DNA from: Streptomyces sp. HUAS CB01
Lineage (GTDB): Bacteria; Actinomycetota; Actinomycetes; Streptomycetales; Streptomycetaceae
Direction of reading: 5' to 3'
Assembly: GCF_030406905.1 (NCBI RefSeq)
Contig: NZ_CP129137.1
Coordinates: forward strand, 1,925,001 to 1,989,000
DNA: 64,000 bases
Positions 35,106-43,811 of the stretch are shown one piece after another. Under the pieces are notes generated by a model that saw only the letters and a list, made by a program, of their open reading frames with translations, had not been told where the DNA came from and searched no databases. Each line of letters opens with the position of its first letter. Positions within the stretch are counted from its first letter, which is position 1. Both the position numbers and the translations under genes were made by a program.

Positions 35106-36215
35106 GTGGACAGCCCACACGGGGCAGCCGTACGAGCCGAGGGCTTCGGCCTCAAGGGGCCGCGCGGCTGGGCGTTCCGGAAGGTGGACGTCGAGGCCGG
35201 TCCGGGCTCGCTCATCGCGATCGAGGGCCCGTCCGGTTCGGGACGCACCTGCCTGCTGCTCGCGCTCACCGGACGCATGAAGCCGGCGGAGGGACACGCG
35301 GAGGTGGGCGGGCTGCGGCTGCCGCGCAGGATGGCGGCCGTCCGCCACATCAGCGCGCTGGGGCCGGTGCCGGGGGTGAGCGACCTCGACCCGGCGCTCA
35401 CCGTCACCGAGCATCTGCGGGAGCGGGCTCTGATGCAGCGGCGCTTCGACGGTTCGCTCCGGGCGCTGCTGCGGCCGCCGGGGGAACGGGCCGCGGCGGC
35501 CCGGGCGCGGATCGACGAGGCGCTGGGCAGCGTCGGGCTCGACGTGGAGGCCCTGCCGAAGGCGGGGCGCACGGCCGTACGGGATCTCGAACGGCTGGAG
35601 GCGCTCCGGCTCTCCGTGGCCCTCGCCCTCGTCGGCCGTCCGCGGCTCCTGGCCGTCGACGACGCGGACCTCAAGCTCTCCGAGGCCGAACGTGCGGAGG
35701 CGTGGGAGCTCCTCCGGGGCATCGCGGCCCGGGGCACGACCGTGCTCATGGTCTGCACCGAGGCTCCGGAGGACGCCGTGGTGGTCCGTACGGTCACGGG
35801 GACGGCCACACCGGCCGCGGCCGACGTACCGGACGACGGGACGGCGGACGGCGACGCGCGCGTCACCGGGAGCGGGGACGGCGCGGAGGACGCGGACCGC
35901 GACGGCGCGCCGCAGCCGTCGGCGACCGGGAAGAGCACCTCGCCGGAGACCGCCGACGGGGCCGACGGGGCCGACGGGGAGACGGTCCCGTGCGCCGAGG
36001 GGGCCGGGACCACCGCCGGGGCCGGGCCGGCCGCGTCGGGGGACGCCTCGAAGCACACCGGCACCGGCACGGCCCCGGACGTCGACAAGAACGCCCGCGC
36101 CCGCACCCGCACTGCCGTGGACACCGGCGCCGGGACCCGCGCTCACGACATCGAGACCAAGAACGAGACCGAGGAGGGGGCGGCCGATGCGCTCGCCGAA
36201 ACTGGCCGCGCTTGA
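35106..36215 (+). CDS. Degenerate ABC-transporter-like ATPase subunit
   Basis: 369 residues. The first ~225 residues resemble an ABC nucleotide-binding domain, but key positions are changed. Walker A is GPSGSGRT (41-48), with Arg47 in place of Lys. Walker B ends LLAVDDADLKL, without the catalytic Glu. No LSGGQ-type signature is seen; the position reads RDLERLEALRLSVALAL. Residues ~230-369 are a low-complexity Asp/Gly/Thr/Ala tail. The start is GTG at 35106 with GGGGGAGG before it. It overlaps the Pip gene by 29 bases. It may be a regulatory rather than transport ATPase; I infer a partner role to the Pip protein. Confidence 0.82.
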   Translation: MDSPHGAAVRAEGFGLKGPRGWAFRKVDVEAGPGSLIAIEGPSGSGRTCLLLALTGRMKPAEGHAEVGGLRLPRRMAAVRHISALGPVPGVSDLDPALTVTEHLRERALMQRRFDGSLRALLRPPGERAAAARARIDEALGSVGLDVEALPKAGRTAVRDLERLEALRLSVALALVGRPRLLAVDDADLKLSEAERAEAWELLRGIAARGTTVLMVCTEAPEDAVVVRTVTGTATPAAADVPDDGTADGDARVTGSGDGAEDADRDGAPQPSATGKSTSPETADGADGADGETVPCAEGAGTTAGAGPAASGDASKHTGTGTAPDVDKNARARTRTAVDTGAGTRAHDIETKNETEEGAADALAETGRA

Positions 36216-38274
36216 GCTGAGGCGATTCGGCAGGGGCAAGCTGCCGCGGGCCGCGCTCGTCGCGATCCTGCTGCTTCCACTGCTCTACGGCGCCCTGTAC
36301 CTGTGGTCGTTCTGGGACCCGTACAGCCGCCTCGACCGGATCCCCGTCGCGCTCGTCAACGACGACAGGGGCGCGACCGCCGCCGGGAAGAAGATCGCCG
36401 CGGGCGACGAGATCACCGAGGGCCTGCGGGAGAGCGACGTCTTCGACTGGCACGAGGTGAGTTCCCGGGAGGCCCGCAAGGGCGTCGAGGACGGTACGTA
36501 CTACCTGTCCCTGACCATGCCCGCCGACTTCAGCAAGCGCATCGCCTCCGCGTCCGGTGACGCTCCGGAGACCGGGGCGCTGCAGGTACGGACGAACGAC
36601 GCGAACAACTACATCGTCGGGCAGATATCCCGCACGGTCTTCGCCGAGGTGCGCAAGTCCGCGTCCAAGAACGCCTCCCGCTCCTTCCTCGACAAGATCT
36701 TCATCTCGTTCTCCGACATCCACGACGCGACCGAGAAGGCCGCGAAGGGCGCCGACAAGCTCAAGGGCGGCATCGGCAAGGCGAAGGAGGGCTCGAAGGA
36801 GCTCGCCGACGGCCTGAAGGACGCCAAGGACGGCAGCGGCAGACTCGCGGGCGGTATCACCCGCCTCGACAACGGCGCGGGCAGACTGGAGAGCGGCGCC
36901 CGCGAGGTCGCCGCCGGCACCCAGCGGCTGGCCGACAAGGTCAACGGGATCGCGGCCGACGTCCGGCCGTACCTCAAGGACAACGGTGCGGCGATCGGCG
37001 AGCACGCGCGGTTCGTGGAGCACGGCGCCCGCGCCGCACGCAGCCACCTCGACCTGCTCGTGACGACCGCCCCCGCCGCGGCCACCAAGGCGCACGAGGC
37101 CGCCGACAAGGCGGCCGCGCTGCACAAGTCCCGCTGCGAGGACGCCGTTCTGCCCGACCCCGCCGTCTGCTCCGTGCTGGAGCAGGCCAAGACCGCGACG
37201 GCCGACTCCGCGGCGGTCGCCGACGACGTCAGCAAGCTGGTGCGGGACAACAGCGGCGAACTCAAGCAGCTCGACGCCCGTCTCGCCAAGATCCAGAAGA
37301 TGGCCAAGGACCTCGCCGACCGCTCCCCCACCCTCGACGACGACGTCGAGAAGGCCGTGGCGGACGTCAACCGGCTCAACTCCGGCGCCCACAAGGTCGC
37401 CAAGGGCGCCGGCGACCTCCACAAGGGGCTGGGCAGCGCACGCACCGGATCCACCGACCTCGACACCGGCGTCGGCAGGCTCAAGAACGGGGCGCACGAC
37501 CTCGACGGCGGCATGTTCAAGCTCGTCGACGGCTCGGGCGAGCTGGCCGGCGGCCTCAACGACGGCGTCGGCAGGATCCCCGACTACGACAAGCAGGAGC
37601 GCGACCGCCGCACGGACGTGATGGCCGACCCGGTGCAGCTCGCGTCCCAGTCCCTGCACAAGGCGGACAACTACGGCACGGGCTTCGCCCCGTACTTCAT
37701 CCCGCTCTCCCTCTGGGTCGGCGCCATGGTGGCGTACATGCTGATCCAGCCGCTCAACCGGCGCGCCCTCGCCGCCGGCGCCTCGGCCTGGCGGATCGCC
37801 CTCGCCGGCTGGCTGCCGGTGGCCGCGATCGGGCTGCTCCAGGTCGGCGCGCTGATGGCGGTGCTCCACTGGGGTCTCGGGCTGCAGATGGCCCGCGCCG
37901 CAGGGACGGTCGGCTTCCTGGCCCTGGTCGTGTGCTGCTTCGCCGCGATCATCCAGTGGCTCAACGCCCGCTTCGGCGCGGCCGGCCGGATCCTCGTGCT
38001 CGCGCTGCTGATGCTGCAGCTGACCTCGGCGGGCGGCACGTACCCCGTCCAGACCAGCCCGTCGTTCTTCAACGCCGTCCACCCCTTCCTGCCGATGACC
38101 TACGTGGTCGAGGCGCTGCGCCGGCTCATCACGGGCGGCGGCGCCGGACCGGTGTGGCAGGCCGCGGCCGTCCTCGTCGCGTTCACCGCCGGGGCGCTCG
38201 CGCTGACCGCGGTATCGGCACGGCGCAAGCAGGTGTGGACGTTCGACCGTCTTCACCCCGAGCTGAGCCTGTGA
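36187..38274 (+). CDS. YhgE/Pip-family membrane protein
   Basis: 695 residues. One N-terminal transmembrane helix (about 19-37), then a large external region, beginning IPVALVNDDRGATAAGKKIAAG, that includes a heptad-like, Ala/Lys/Asp-rich stalk with repeated DGxxxLxxG units (about 175-255 and 395-470), then five or six C-terminal helices starting near 500. This is the YhgE/phage infection protein (Pip) architecture, related to ABC-2 type permeases and to type VII accessory EsaA proteins. The ATG at 36187 has AGGAGGGGG upstream. Encoded between the ATPase-like gene and TetR, as in many Streptomyces. Substrate unknown. Confidence 0.9.
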   Translation: MRSPKLAALELRRFGRGKLPRAALVAILLLPLLYGALYLWSFWDPYSRLDRIPVALVNDDRGATAAGKKIAAGDEITEGLRESDVFDWHEVSSREARKGVEDGTYYLSLTMPADFSKRIASASGDAPETGALQVRTNDANNYIVGQISRTVFAEVRKSASKNASRSFLDKIFISFSDIHDATEKAAKGADKLKGGIGKAKEGSKELADGLKDAKDGSGRLAGGITRLDNGAGRLESGAREVAAGTQRLADKVNGIAADVRPYLKDNGAAIGEHARFVEHGARAARSHLDLLVTTAPAAATKAHEAADKAAALHKSRCEDAVLPDPAVCSVLEQAKTATADSAAVADDVSKLVRDNSGELKQLDARLAKIQKMAKDLADRSPTLDDDVEKAVADVNRLNSGAHKVAKGAGDLHKGLGSARTGSTDLDTGVGRLKNGAHDLDGGMFKLVDGSGELAGGLNDGVGRIPDYDKQERDRRTDVMADPVQLASQSLHKADNYGTGFAPYFIPLSLWVGAMVAYMLIQPLNRRALAAGASAWRIALAGWLPVAAIGLLQVGALMAVLHWGLGLQMARAAGTVGFLALVVCCFAAIIQWLNARFGAAGRILVLALLMLQLTSAGGTYPVQTSPSFFNAVHPFLPMTYVVEALRRLITGGGAGPVWQAAAVLVAFTAGALALTAVSARRKQVWTFDRLHPELSL

Positions 38275-38287
38275 GGCGGGCGGACCT

Positions 38288-38911
38288 GTGAGAATCGGCA
38301 CCATGAACAGCAGCAGCACCCGGAGACAGGCCACACGCGCCAAGCTCTACGAGGCGGCGGTGACCCTCATCGCCGAACAGGGCTTCTCCGCCACCACGGT
38401 GGACGAGATCGCCGAGCGGGCCGGCGTCGCCAAGGGCACGGTCTACTACAACTTCAAGAGCAAGACCGAACTCTTCGAGGAGCTGCTGCGGTTCGGGGTC
38501 GGCCTGCTGACCGCCTCGCTGCAGGAGGCCGCCGACGAGGCGGAGCGGCGGGGCGGCACCAAGATCGAGGCGCTGGACGGGATGATCCGGGCCGGTCTGG
38601 TCTTCATCGACCGCTACCCGGCCTTCACCCAGCTGTACGTCGCGGAGCTGTGGCGCACCAACCGGGCCTGGCAGTCCACGCTGATGGTGGTCCGACAGCA
38701 GGCCGTCGCCGTCGTCGAGACGGTGCTCCGGGAGGGCGTCGAGCGGGGCGAGCTGAGCGAGGAGATCGACATTCCGCTGACCGCCGCCGCGCTGGTCGGA
38801 ATGGTGCTGGTGGCGGCGCTCGACTGGCAGGCGTTCCAGCGGGAGCGGTCGCTCGACGATGTGCACGCGGCCCTGTCCCGGCTGCTGCACGGGCGCGTCG
38901 GCGGCTGCTGA
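38288..38911 (+). CDS. TetR-family transcriptional regulator
   Basis: 207 residues. N-terminal helix-turn-helix: LIAEQGFSATTVDEIAERAG then VAKGTVYYNFKSKTELFEEL (about 22-60); the rest is an all-helical ligand-binding and dimer domain. The start is GTG at 38288; an ATG at 38303 (MNSSSTRRQ) is an alternative. It is the last gene of the ATPase-Pip operon and probably binds the 26-bp palindrome at 35068-35093 to repress the whole operon, with an unknown inducer. Confidence 0.92.
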   Translation: MRIGTMNSSSTRRQATRAKLYEAAVTLIAEQGFSATTVDEIAERAGVAKGTVYYNFKSKTELFEELLRFGVGLLTASLQEAADEAERRGGTKIEALDGMIRAGLVFIDRYPAFTQLYVAELWRTNRAWQSTLMVVRQQAVAVVETVLREGVERGELSEEIDIPLTAAALVGMVLVAALDWQAFQRERSLDDVHAALSRLLHGRVGGC

Positions 38912-38931
38912 CGCCCGCCGGGCCCGGTGCC

Positions 38932-38963
38932 CGCGGGGGCCGGTGAACGCGGGGGCCGGTGAA
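38932..38963. repeat. Tandem 16-base direct repeat downstream of tetR
   Basis: cgcgggggccggtgaa occurs twice back to back (38932-38947 and 38948-38963). No function is apparent. Confidence 0.6.
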
Positions 38964-39008
38964 CGCACCGTCCGCCCGCCGGGGGAGCCGTCCGCGCGGA
39001 CGACGCGT

Positions 39009-39053
39009 GCCGGTGCGGTGAAGCTCGATCCCCCCGAGCTTCGCCGCACCGGC
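39009..39053 (+). terminator. Terminator of the Pip-TetR operon
   Basis: A 19-bp stem with one G-U pair (39009-39027 with 39035-39053) and a 7-base loop, followed by gtttccccc. Confidence 0.85.
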
Positions 39054-39309
39054 GTTTCCCCCGTCGTTCCCCCGCTCCCCCGTTGCCCTGTACCGCTGTT
39101 CCCCCGGGTCCGGGCAACCCCCGTTCGGCAGGTGCGCCGCGCCGTTCCGCCGCCCCGTGTCGGCGGTGCCGGCGCCGCGCCCCCTCCGTGGCCTCCACTC
39201 TTCCGTCCGCGCAGGCCGGCCCCCATCCGCGCGCCTACTCATCTCCCGCACTAGGTACGGATACTCAGAGGCCCGTGCTCATCCCCACCCGCTCCGAGTG
39301 CGGGCTGGT
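39054..39309 (+). other. C-rich non-coding stretch before the DUF4126 gene
   Basis: No gene seen. The plus strand has many runs of five C residues (about 39057-39120). The frame that enters the DUF4126 gene is open but shows no homology upstream of 39323. Confidence 0.5.
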
Positions 39310-39315
39310 TACGAT
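39310..39315 (+). promoter_or_regulatory. -10 box for leaderless DUF4126 transcript
   Basis: TACGAT ends 7 bases before the GTG start at 39323. No Shine-Dalgarno is present. Confidence 0.5.
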
Positions 39316-39322
39316 CGCGTCC

Positions 39323-39940
39323 GTGTCCGTACTCCCCCTGGTGTTCACGAGCGGCTGGGCCAGCGGCATCAACGCGTACGCGGTGGTCCTGCTGCTCGGT
39401 CTGTTCGGCGCCGCCGGGCTCACCGACGAGGTGCCCGAGTCGCTGCAGCGCACCGACGTCCTGGTCGCGGCCGGGGTGCTGTTCCTGTGCGAGGCGGTGG
39501 CGGACAAGATCCCGTACGTCGACTCCGCCTGGGACTCCGTCCACACGGTGATCCGGCCGGTGGCAGGGGCGGTGGTGGCCGCGCTGCTGGCCGGGGAGAG
39601 CGGGTCCCTGCCGGAGCTCGCGGCGGGCGCGGTGGGCGGTACCACGGCGCTGATGAGCCATCTGGTGAAAGCCGGCACCAGGATGGCGGTCAACACCTCC
39701 CCGGAGCCGTTCAGCAACATCGCCGTGAGCACGGCGGAGGACCTCGGGGTAGCCGGGATCGTCACGTTCGCGATCTTCCACCCCGTGCCGGCGGCGATCA
39801 TCGCGGCGACACTGCTCGTGCTGGGGCTGGTGATACTGGCCTTCCTCGCCTCGCGGATCCGCCGCTTCCTGCGCCGCCGCGCCCAGCGCCGGGAGGAGAA
39901 GCGCGTCGCCGCGGGGCTGCAGGGCCCACCGCCCCGATGA
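39323..39940 (+). CDS. DUF4126 family membrane protein
   Basis: 205 residues with about five hydrophobic segments. N-terminus VSVLPLVFTSGWASGINAYA with the conserved SGWASGINAYAVVLLLGL region of DUF4126; then VPYVDS-like loop KIPYVDSAWDSVHTVIRP, a Gly/Ala-rich segment, and a basic C-terminus (RIRRFLRRRAQRREEK). No biochemical function is known. The GTG at 39323 has no ribosome site but sits 7 bases after TACGAT, suggesting a leaderless mRNA. The CrtI-like gene follows 30 bases later. Confidence 0.85.
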   Translation: MSVLPLVFTSGWASGINAYAVVLLLGLFGAAGLTDEVPESLQRTDVLVAAGVLFLCEAVADKIPYVDSAWDSVHTVIRPVAGAVVAALLAGESGSLPELAAGAVGGTTALMSHLVKAGTRMAVNTSPEPFSNIAVSTAEDLGVAGIVTFAIFHPVPAAIIAATLLVLGLVILAFLASRIRRFLRRRAQRREEKRVAAGLQGPPPR

Positions 39941-39957
39941 CTGTCGGAGTCGGCCGA

Positions 39958-39963
39958 TACAGT
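39958..39963 (+). promoter_or_regulatory. -10 box for leaderless CrtI-like transcript
   Basis: TACAGT ends 7 bases before the ATG at 39971, with no Shine-Dalgarno in between. Confidence 0.55.
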
Positions 39964-39970
39964 CCCTGAC

Positions 39971-41482
39971 ATGGCACGGATTGTGGTGATCGGCGCCGGG
40001 ATGGGCGCCATGGCGGCCGCTGCCCGGCTGGCCGTGGCGGGCCACCGGGTGACGGTGTACGAGCGGGCGGACACGTACGGCGGCGCGGTGCGCCGGTTCG
40101 AGCGTGACGGCTTCGCCTTCGACACCGGGCCCGGCCTGCTCCATCTGCCCGCCGTCTGGCGGGACTTCTTCGTGAAGACCGGCAAGGAGCCGCTGGAGAA
40201 GTGCGTGGAGCTGGTCCAGGTGGATCCGGCGAGCCGTCATGTCTTCCCCGACGGCACGGCCGTGACGCTGCCGAACGCCTCGCGGGCGGGGATCGTCTCG
40301 GCGCTGGACGGAGCGCTGGGTGCCGGGGCCGGCGAGCGCTGGGGCGAGTTCCTGGTGCGTGCGCGGGACGCCTGGGACCGTTCACGGCGGCCGCTGCTGG
40401 AGGAGCCGCTGCCCGCGGACACCTCCTCCCTCGCGCGGGACCCGTATCCGGCGCTCAAGGGCGGGCTGTTGCGCCGCCCGGCGCGCACCCTCGCCGAGGT
40501 GGGCCGGCGTGAGCTGCGCGATCCGCGGCTGGCGGCACTGCTGGAGAGCCACGCCCTGGCGTACGGCTTCGATCCCGCCACCGCTCCCGCGTCCGCCGCC
40601 GTCCTGCCGTACATGGAGCAGACCTTCGGCAGCTGGTACGTGCGGGGCGGGATACGGGCCCTCGCGGAGGCCGTGCACGAGCGGTGCCTCGCGCGGAAGG
40701 TGGAGTTCGTCCTCGGCGCCGAGGTGACGGACGTACGGATCGAGGACGGCCGGGCGGTCGGCGTGGAACTGGCGGACGGCCGCACGGCCGAGGCCGATCT
40801 TGTGGTCGCGGGCGCTCCCGTGCCCGCGCTGTACCGGGACCACGTCCTGCCGTGGGGTTCCCAGGACGAGTGGCCGCACCACCAGTCCGTGGTGCGGACG
40901 GGGCGGGTCACGCTCTGCCTGGCGCTGAGCGGCACCCGGGAGGCGGGCGCGGCGCACCGCACGGTGGTGCACTCGCCCGACCGGTCCGGGGAGTCGGCGG
41001 CGCTGGCCGCCGGGCGGTTGTGCGACCGGCCGACGGTCGTGGTGCTGCGGCCGGACGACGAGCGCCTGCGGCCCGGCGGCCACGAGGCCGTCACGGTGAC
41101 CGCGACCGTCACCGCCGCCGTCGGCGGCCCGTCGTCGGACCGTCCGCCGGGCGGGGACGACGCGGGCGTGGAGGCGTTCGCGGACCGGATGGCGGCCGCC
41201 GCGGAGGCGGCGGTTCCGGGTCTGCGCGAGCGGCTCCTGTGGCGCGAGGTGCGCACACCCGCCGACACCTTCCGGGAGACGGGCACCCCTCAGGTGCCCG
41301 GACCGGCCCTGGCCGGGGCGGGCGGCGCGCTGCTGCCGGCGGCGAACGTCTCACCGGTGCCCGGGGTGTACTTCGCGGGCGGCTGGTCGCATCCCGGCGG
41401 CGGGCTCGCGCACAGCGGCATGTCGGGTGCGCTGGTGGCCGGCCTCATCGTGGAGGGCGCGGACTTCCGCGGCTCGCAGTGA
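39971..41482 (+). CDS. CrtI/phytoene-desaturase-like FAD oxidoreductase
   Basis: 503 residues. The N-terminal dinucleotide-binding motif VVIGAGMGAMAAAARLAVAG (about 5-24) is followed by VYERADTYGG, and the C-terminal FAD motif is PGVYFAGGWSHPGGGLAHSG. The middle holds GGIRALAEAVHERC, like carotenoid desaturases and related amine oxidases. No carotenoid genes are adjacent, so the substrate is open. The ATG at 39971 follows TACAGT by 7 bases and lacks a ribosome site. An internal Gly/Pro/Asp-rich insertion (about 385-398) is unusual. Confidence 0.88.
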   Translation: MARIVVIGAGMGAMAAAARLAVAGHRVTVYERADTYGGAVRRFERDGFAFDTGPGLLHLPAVWRDFFVKTGKEPLEKCVELVQVDPASRHVFPDGTAVTLPNASRAGIVSALDGALGAGAGERWGEFLVRARDAWDRSRRPLLEEPLPADTSSLARDPYPALKGGLLRRPARTLAEVGRRELRDPRLAALLESHALAYGFDPATAPASAAVLPYMEQTFGSWYVRGGIRALAEAVHERCLARKVEFVLGAEVTDVRIEDGRAVGVELADGRTAEADLVVAGAPVPALYRDHVLPWGSQDEWPHHQSVVRTGRVTLCLALSGTREAGAAHRTVVHSPDRSGESAALAAGRLCDRPTVVVLRPDDERLRPGGHEAVTVTATVTAAVGGPSSDRPPGGDDAGVEAFADRMAAAAEAAVPGLRERLLWREVRTPADTFRETGTPQVPGPALAGAGGALLPAANVSPVPGVYFAGGWSHPGGGLAHSGMSGALVAGLIVEGADFRGSQ

Positions 41483-41862
41483 CCTGACCCGAGGGGCGGT
41501 CCGGCCCCGGGCGCGGCAGCCACTCCCGAGGCGTCCGAACGCCGAAAGGCACGGAAGTGCGGCGCCCTCACTGTCCGGGCGCGGCGGGGCGGGGAACGTA
41601 CGGCGCCTTCTTCCGCGGGCCGCTGGGGCACGCGGCCGCTTTCCGCGCCGGACGTGCGGCACCCCGTCCTGGCCTGCGGGCTCGTGCATCACGGCGCCCT
41701 CCGCGGCCCGACCTCGGCCGTGCGGTCCCGTTCCGCAGCCTCGGCCCCTCGGGCACGCCTTCCGCGCCCGCGCGTTCGGACGGCCGGGGTGCGCGAACCC
41801 GCCCCGCCGTCCCGCGCTGCAAGCGCTCGGTCGCGCGGGTGTGCCGCCGGGGAGCGGGCGCC
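41483..41862. other. Gene-free gap between convergent genes
   Basis: 380 bases between the CrtI-like gene and the Tyr-rich membrane protein. I see no gene, no convincing terminator stem and no known repeat; composition stays GC-rich, with open frames in several phases that look like shadows. Confidence 0.5.
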
Positions 41863-42765
41863 TCAGTAGCGGTAGGGCCGGCCGTTGGGGTCGTTCTGGT
41901 AGCCCTGCTCGTAGCCGTACGGGGCGGGCTGGTCCGGCGGCGGCGGGACCTGGTCGCCGTCGCGCTGCAGCGGCACCCACACGCCGCCCGGCGGCGTCTC
42001 GTGGTAGCCCTGCGCCGCGTAGGGGTCGGTGTACTGCTGCTGGCCGCCGTAGCTCTCGTACGCGCCGTAGCCCTGAGCGGCGCTGTCGGCGTACGGGTCG
42101 GAGTAGGCGGCGTACTGCTGCTGCCCGGTGCCGTAGTCGTACGACCCGGCGTAGGCGTCATGGGTGCCGGCCGGCTGCTGGTAGCCGTGGCCCTGGGAGT
42201 AGGTGTCGGCGTATCCGGTGGAGTAGCCGCCGTAGGCGGCGTCCTCGCCGCCCTGGGGGTGGTTCGCCGCGTAGGCCCCGTCCGTGTAGATGCCGTACTG
42301 CCCGGTGTCGTCCGGGAGCGGCTGCGGCTCGTAGACGGTGGTGCTCGCGGCGGCCGCGGGATCGTCCGTGTCGGGGCCGGACGGACCGGGGCGGCCCGCG
42401 TCGTCGTGGGCGTCCTCGTAGGCGTCCGCGTAGTCGATGCCCGTGACCTCGAGCACGGGATCGCGGTCGACGGGGGCGGCGCCGGACCTGCGGCGGCGGC
42501 TGGAACCAGGGCTGCCGCCCAGCGCCCAGCCGGTGGAGAAGCCGCGCCGGAAGGAGAGCGTGACGTACGTCTGGCCGACCGCGAAGGCGGCCGCACCAAT
42601 GCCGATCACGATGATGTTCGGCATCAGCACACCGACGACCACGCCGAGGAAGCCGACGAACGCGACCAGCCGCCAGCGCAGCCGCGCCTTGTACTGCAAC
42701 AGCACCTCGCCGAGCAGCCACAGCGCGACAATGCCGAACGCGATGTAGAGCACCGTCCAGCCCAT
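41863..42765 (-). CDS. Membrane protein with Tyr/Gly/Gln-rich low-complexity tail
   Basis: 300 residues. Two or three hydrophobic helices occupy residues 1-66 (WTVLYIAFGIVALWLLGEVL and AFVGFLGVVVGVLMPNIIVI). A basic patch RRRRSG follows, and then about 190 residues rich in Tyr, Gly, Gln, Ala and Asp, with repeated units such as YGGQQQY, GYQQP and DPYA. It ends RPYRY. The tail looks disordered and prion-like. Homologues in this position next to metF are, to my knowledge, of unknown function. The ATG at 42765 has GGAGAGGGG upstream. Confidence 0.85.
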   Translation of the reverse strand: MGWTVLYIAFGIVALWLLGEVLLQYKARLRWRLVAFVGFLGVVVGVLMPNIIVIGIGAAAFAVGQTYVTLSFRRGFSTGWALGGSPGSSRRRRSGAAPVDRDPVLEVTGIDYADAYEDAHDDAGRPGPSGPDTDDPAAAASTTVYEPQPLPDDTGQYGIYTDGAYAANHPQGGEDAAYGGYSTGYADTYSQGHGYQQPAGTHDAYAGSYDYGTGQQQYAAYSDPYADSAAQGYGAYESYGGQQQYTDPYAAQGYHETPPGGVWVPLQRDGDQVPPPPDQPAPYGYEQGYQNDPNGRPYRY

Positions 42766-42817
42766 GCCCGCCCCTCTCCTGCGGCCTCCCGCCCGGGGTG
42801 CGGCGGGGTGCGGCCGT

Positions 42818-43735
42818 TCACGACTGCTGGTGCAGTCCGAGATTCTCGTAGATTTCGAGCGTCGCGGTGGAGTTGTTCAGCGTGATGAAGTGAAGCCCGG
42901 GGACGCCCTCGGAGAGCAGCCGCGCGCAGAACTCCGTCGCGAACTCGATACCGATGGAGCGTACAGCGGCGGGGTCGTCCGCGACGGCGCGGATCCTCTG
43001 TTCGAGCTCGGCCGGGAACGACGCGTTGCTGAGCTGGGCGAACCGCTCGATCTGCTTGACGCTGGTGACGGGCATGATCTCGGGGATGATCGGGGTCTCG
43101 CAGCCCGCAGCCGCGACGCTGTCCCGCAGCCGCAGATAGTCCTCGACGCGGAAGAACATCTGTGTGATCGCATAGTCCGCACCGGCGCGGCACTTGTCCA
43201 CGAAGTGCTCGATGTCCGTTTCCCAGTCGCTGGAGCGGGGGTGCATCTCCGGGAAAGCCGCGACGCCGACACAGAAGTCGCCCGACTCCTTGATGAGCCG
43301 GACGAGCTCCGCCGCGTACCGCACACCCTCCGGATGCTCCACCCACTCGCCCATCGGGTCGCCGGGCGGGTCGCCCCGGACGGCCAGGATGTTCCTGATC
43401 CCGGCGTCCGCGTACTGGCCGATCATGTTGCGCAGTTCCGCGATGGAGTGGTTGACCGCGGTGAGGTGCGCGACCGGGGTGAGCGTGGTGTCGGCGGCGA
43501 TCTGCTGGGTGGCCTTGACCGTGCCCGCGCGGGTGGATCCCCCGGCCCCGTACGTCACCGAGACGAAGTTCGGCTGCACCGCCTCGACGCGGCGGAGCGC
43601 GTTCCAGAGGTTCCGCTCGCCCTTCTCGGTCTTGGGCGCCCAGAACTCGAAGGAGTACGAGGTCTTGTCGCCGGCGAGCAGCTCGCGCACCGTGCGTGCG
43701 CGATCCGTCCGGGTGGAAGCTGTGCCGAGGGCCAT
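42818..43735 (-). CDS. metF: 5,10-methylenetetrahydrofolate reductase
   Basis: 305-residue flavoprotein TIM barrel reducing methylene-THF to methyl-THF for methionine synthesis. Motifs: [16 protein letters not shown] at the N-terminus, [40 protein letters not shown] and [17 protein letters not shown]. The conserved C-terminal region is [21 protein letters not shown]. The ATG at 43735 has no ribosome site; a TTGGGA-17-TAACCT promoter ends 6 bases before it, so it is probably leaderless. Confidence 0.97.
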   Translation of the reverse strand: MALGTASTRTDRARTVRELLAGDKTSYSFEFWAPKTEKGERNLWNALRRVEAVQPNFVSVTYGAGGSTRAGTVKATQQIAADTTLTPVAHLTAVNHSIAELRNMIGQYADAGIRNILAVRGDPPGDPMGEWVEHPEGVRYAAELVRLIKESGDFCVGVAAFPEMHPRSSDWETDIEHFVDKCRAGADYAITQMFFRVEDYLRLRDSVAAAGCETPIIPEIMPVTSVKQIERFAQLSNASFPAELEQRIRAVADDPAAVRSIGIEFATEFCARLLSEGVPGLHFITLNNSTATLEIYENLGLHQQS

Positions 43736-43741
43736 AGTCGC

Positions 43742-43770
43742 AGGTTATCCACGGGGCAGCGGTCTCCCAA
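43742..43770 (-). promoter_or_regulatory. Promoter for leaderless metF
   Basis: Minus strand TTGGGA (43765-43770), 17-base spacer, TAACCT (43742-43747), then 6 bases to the metF ATG. Confidence 0.65.
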
Positions 43771-43811
43771 CCGCATTCCACCCATCGGACATGGATCGCT
43801 CATGAATCGGC

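Noticed and set aside
35863..38343. 826-codon open frame antisense to the Pip gene
   Set aside because: Low-complexity Gly/Val/Asp-rich product typical of a shadow frame; the plus-strand Pip protein has membrane topology and family motifs.
43740..43752. DnaA-box-like ggttatccacgg near the metF start
   Set aside because: It is a single, imperfect site, and the bases are better explained as the TAACCT -10 region of the leaderless metF promoter.
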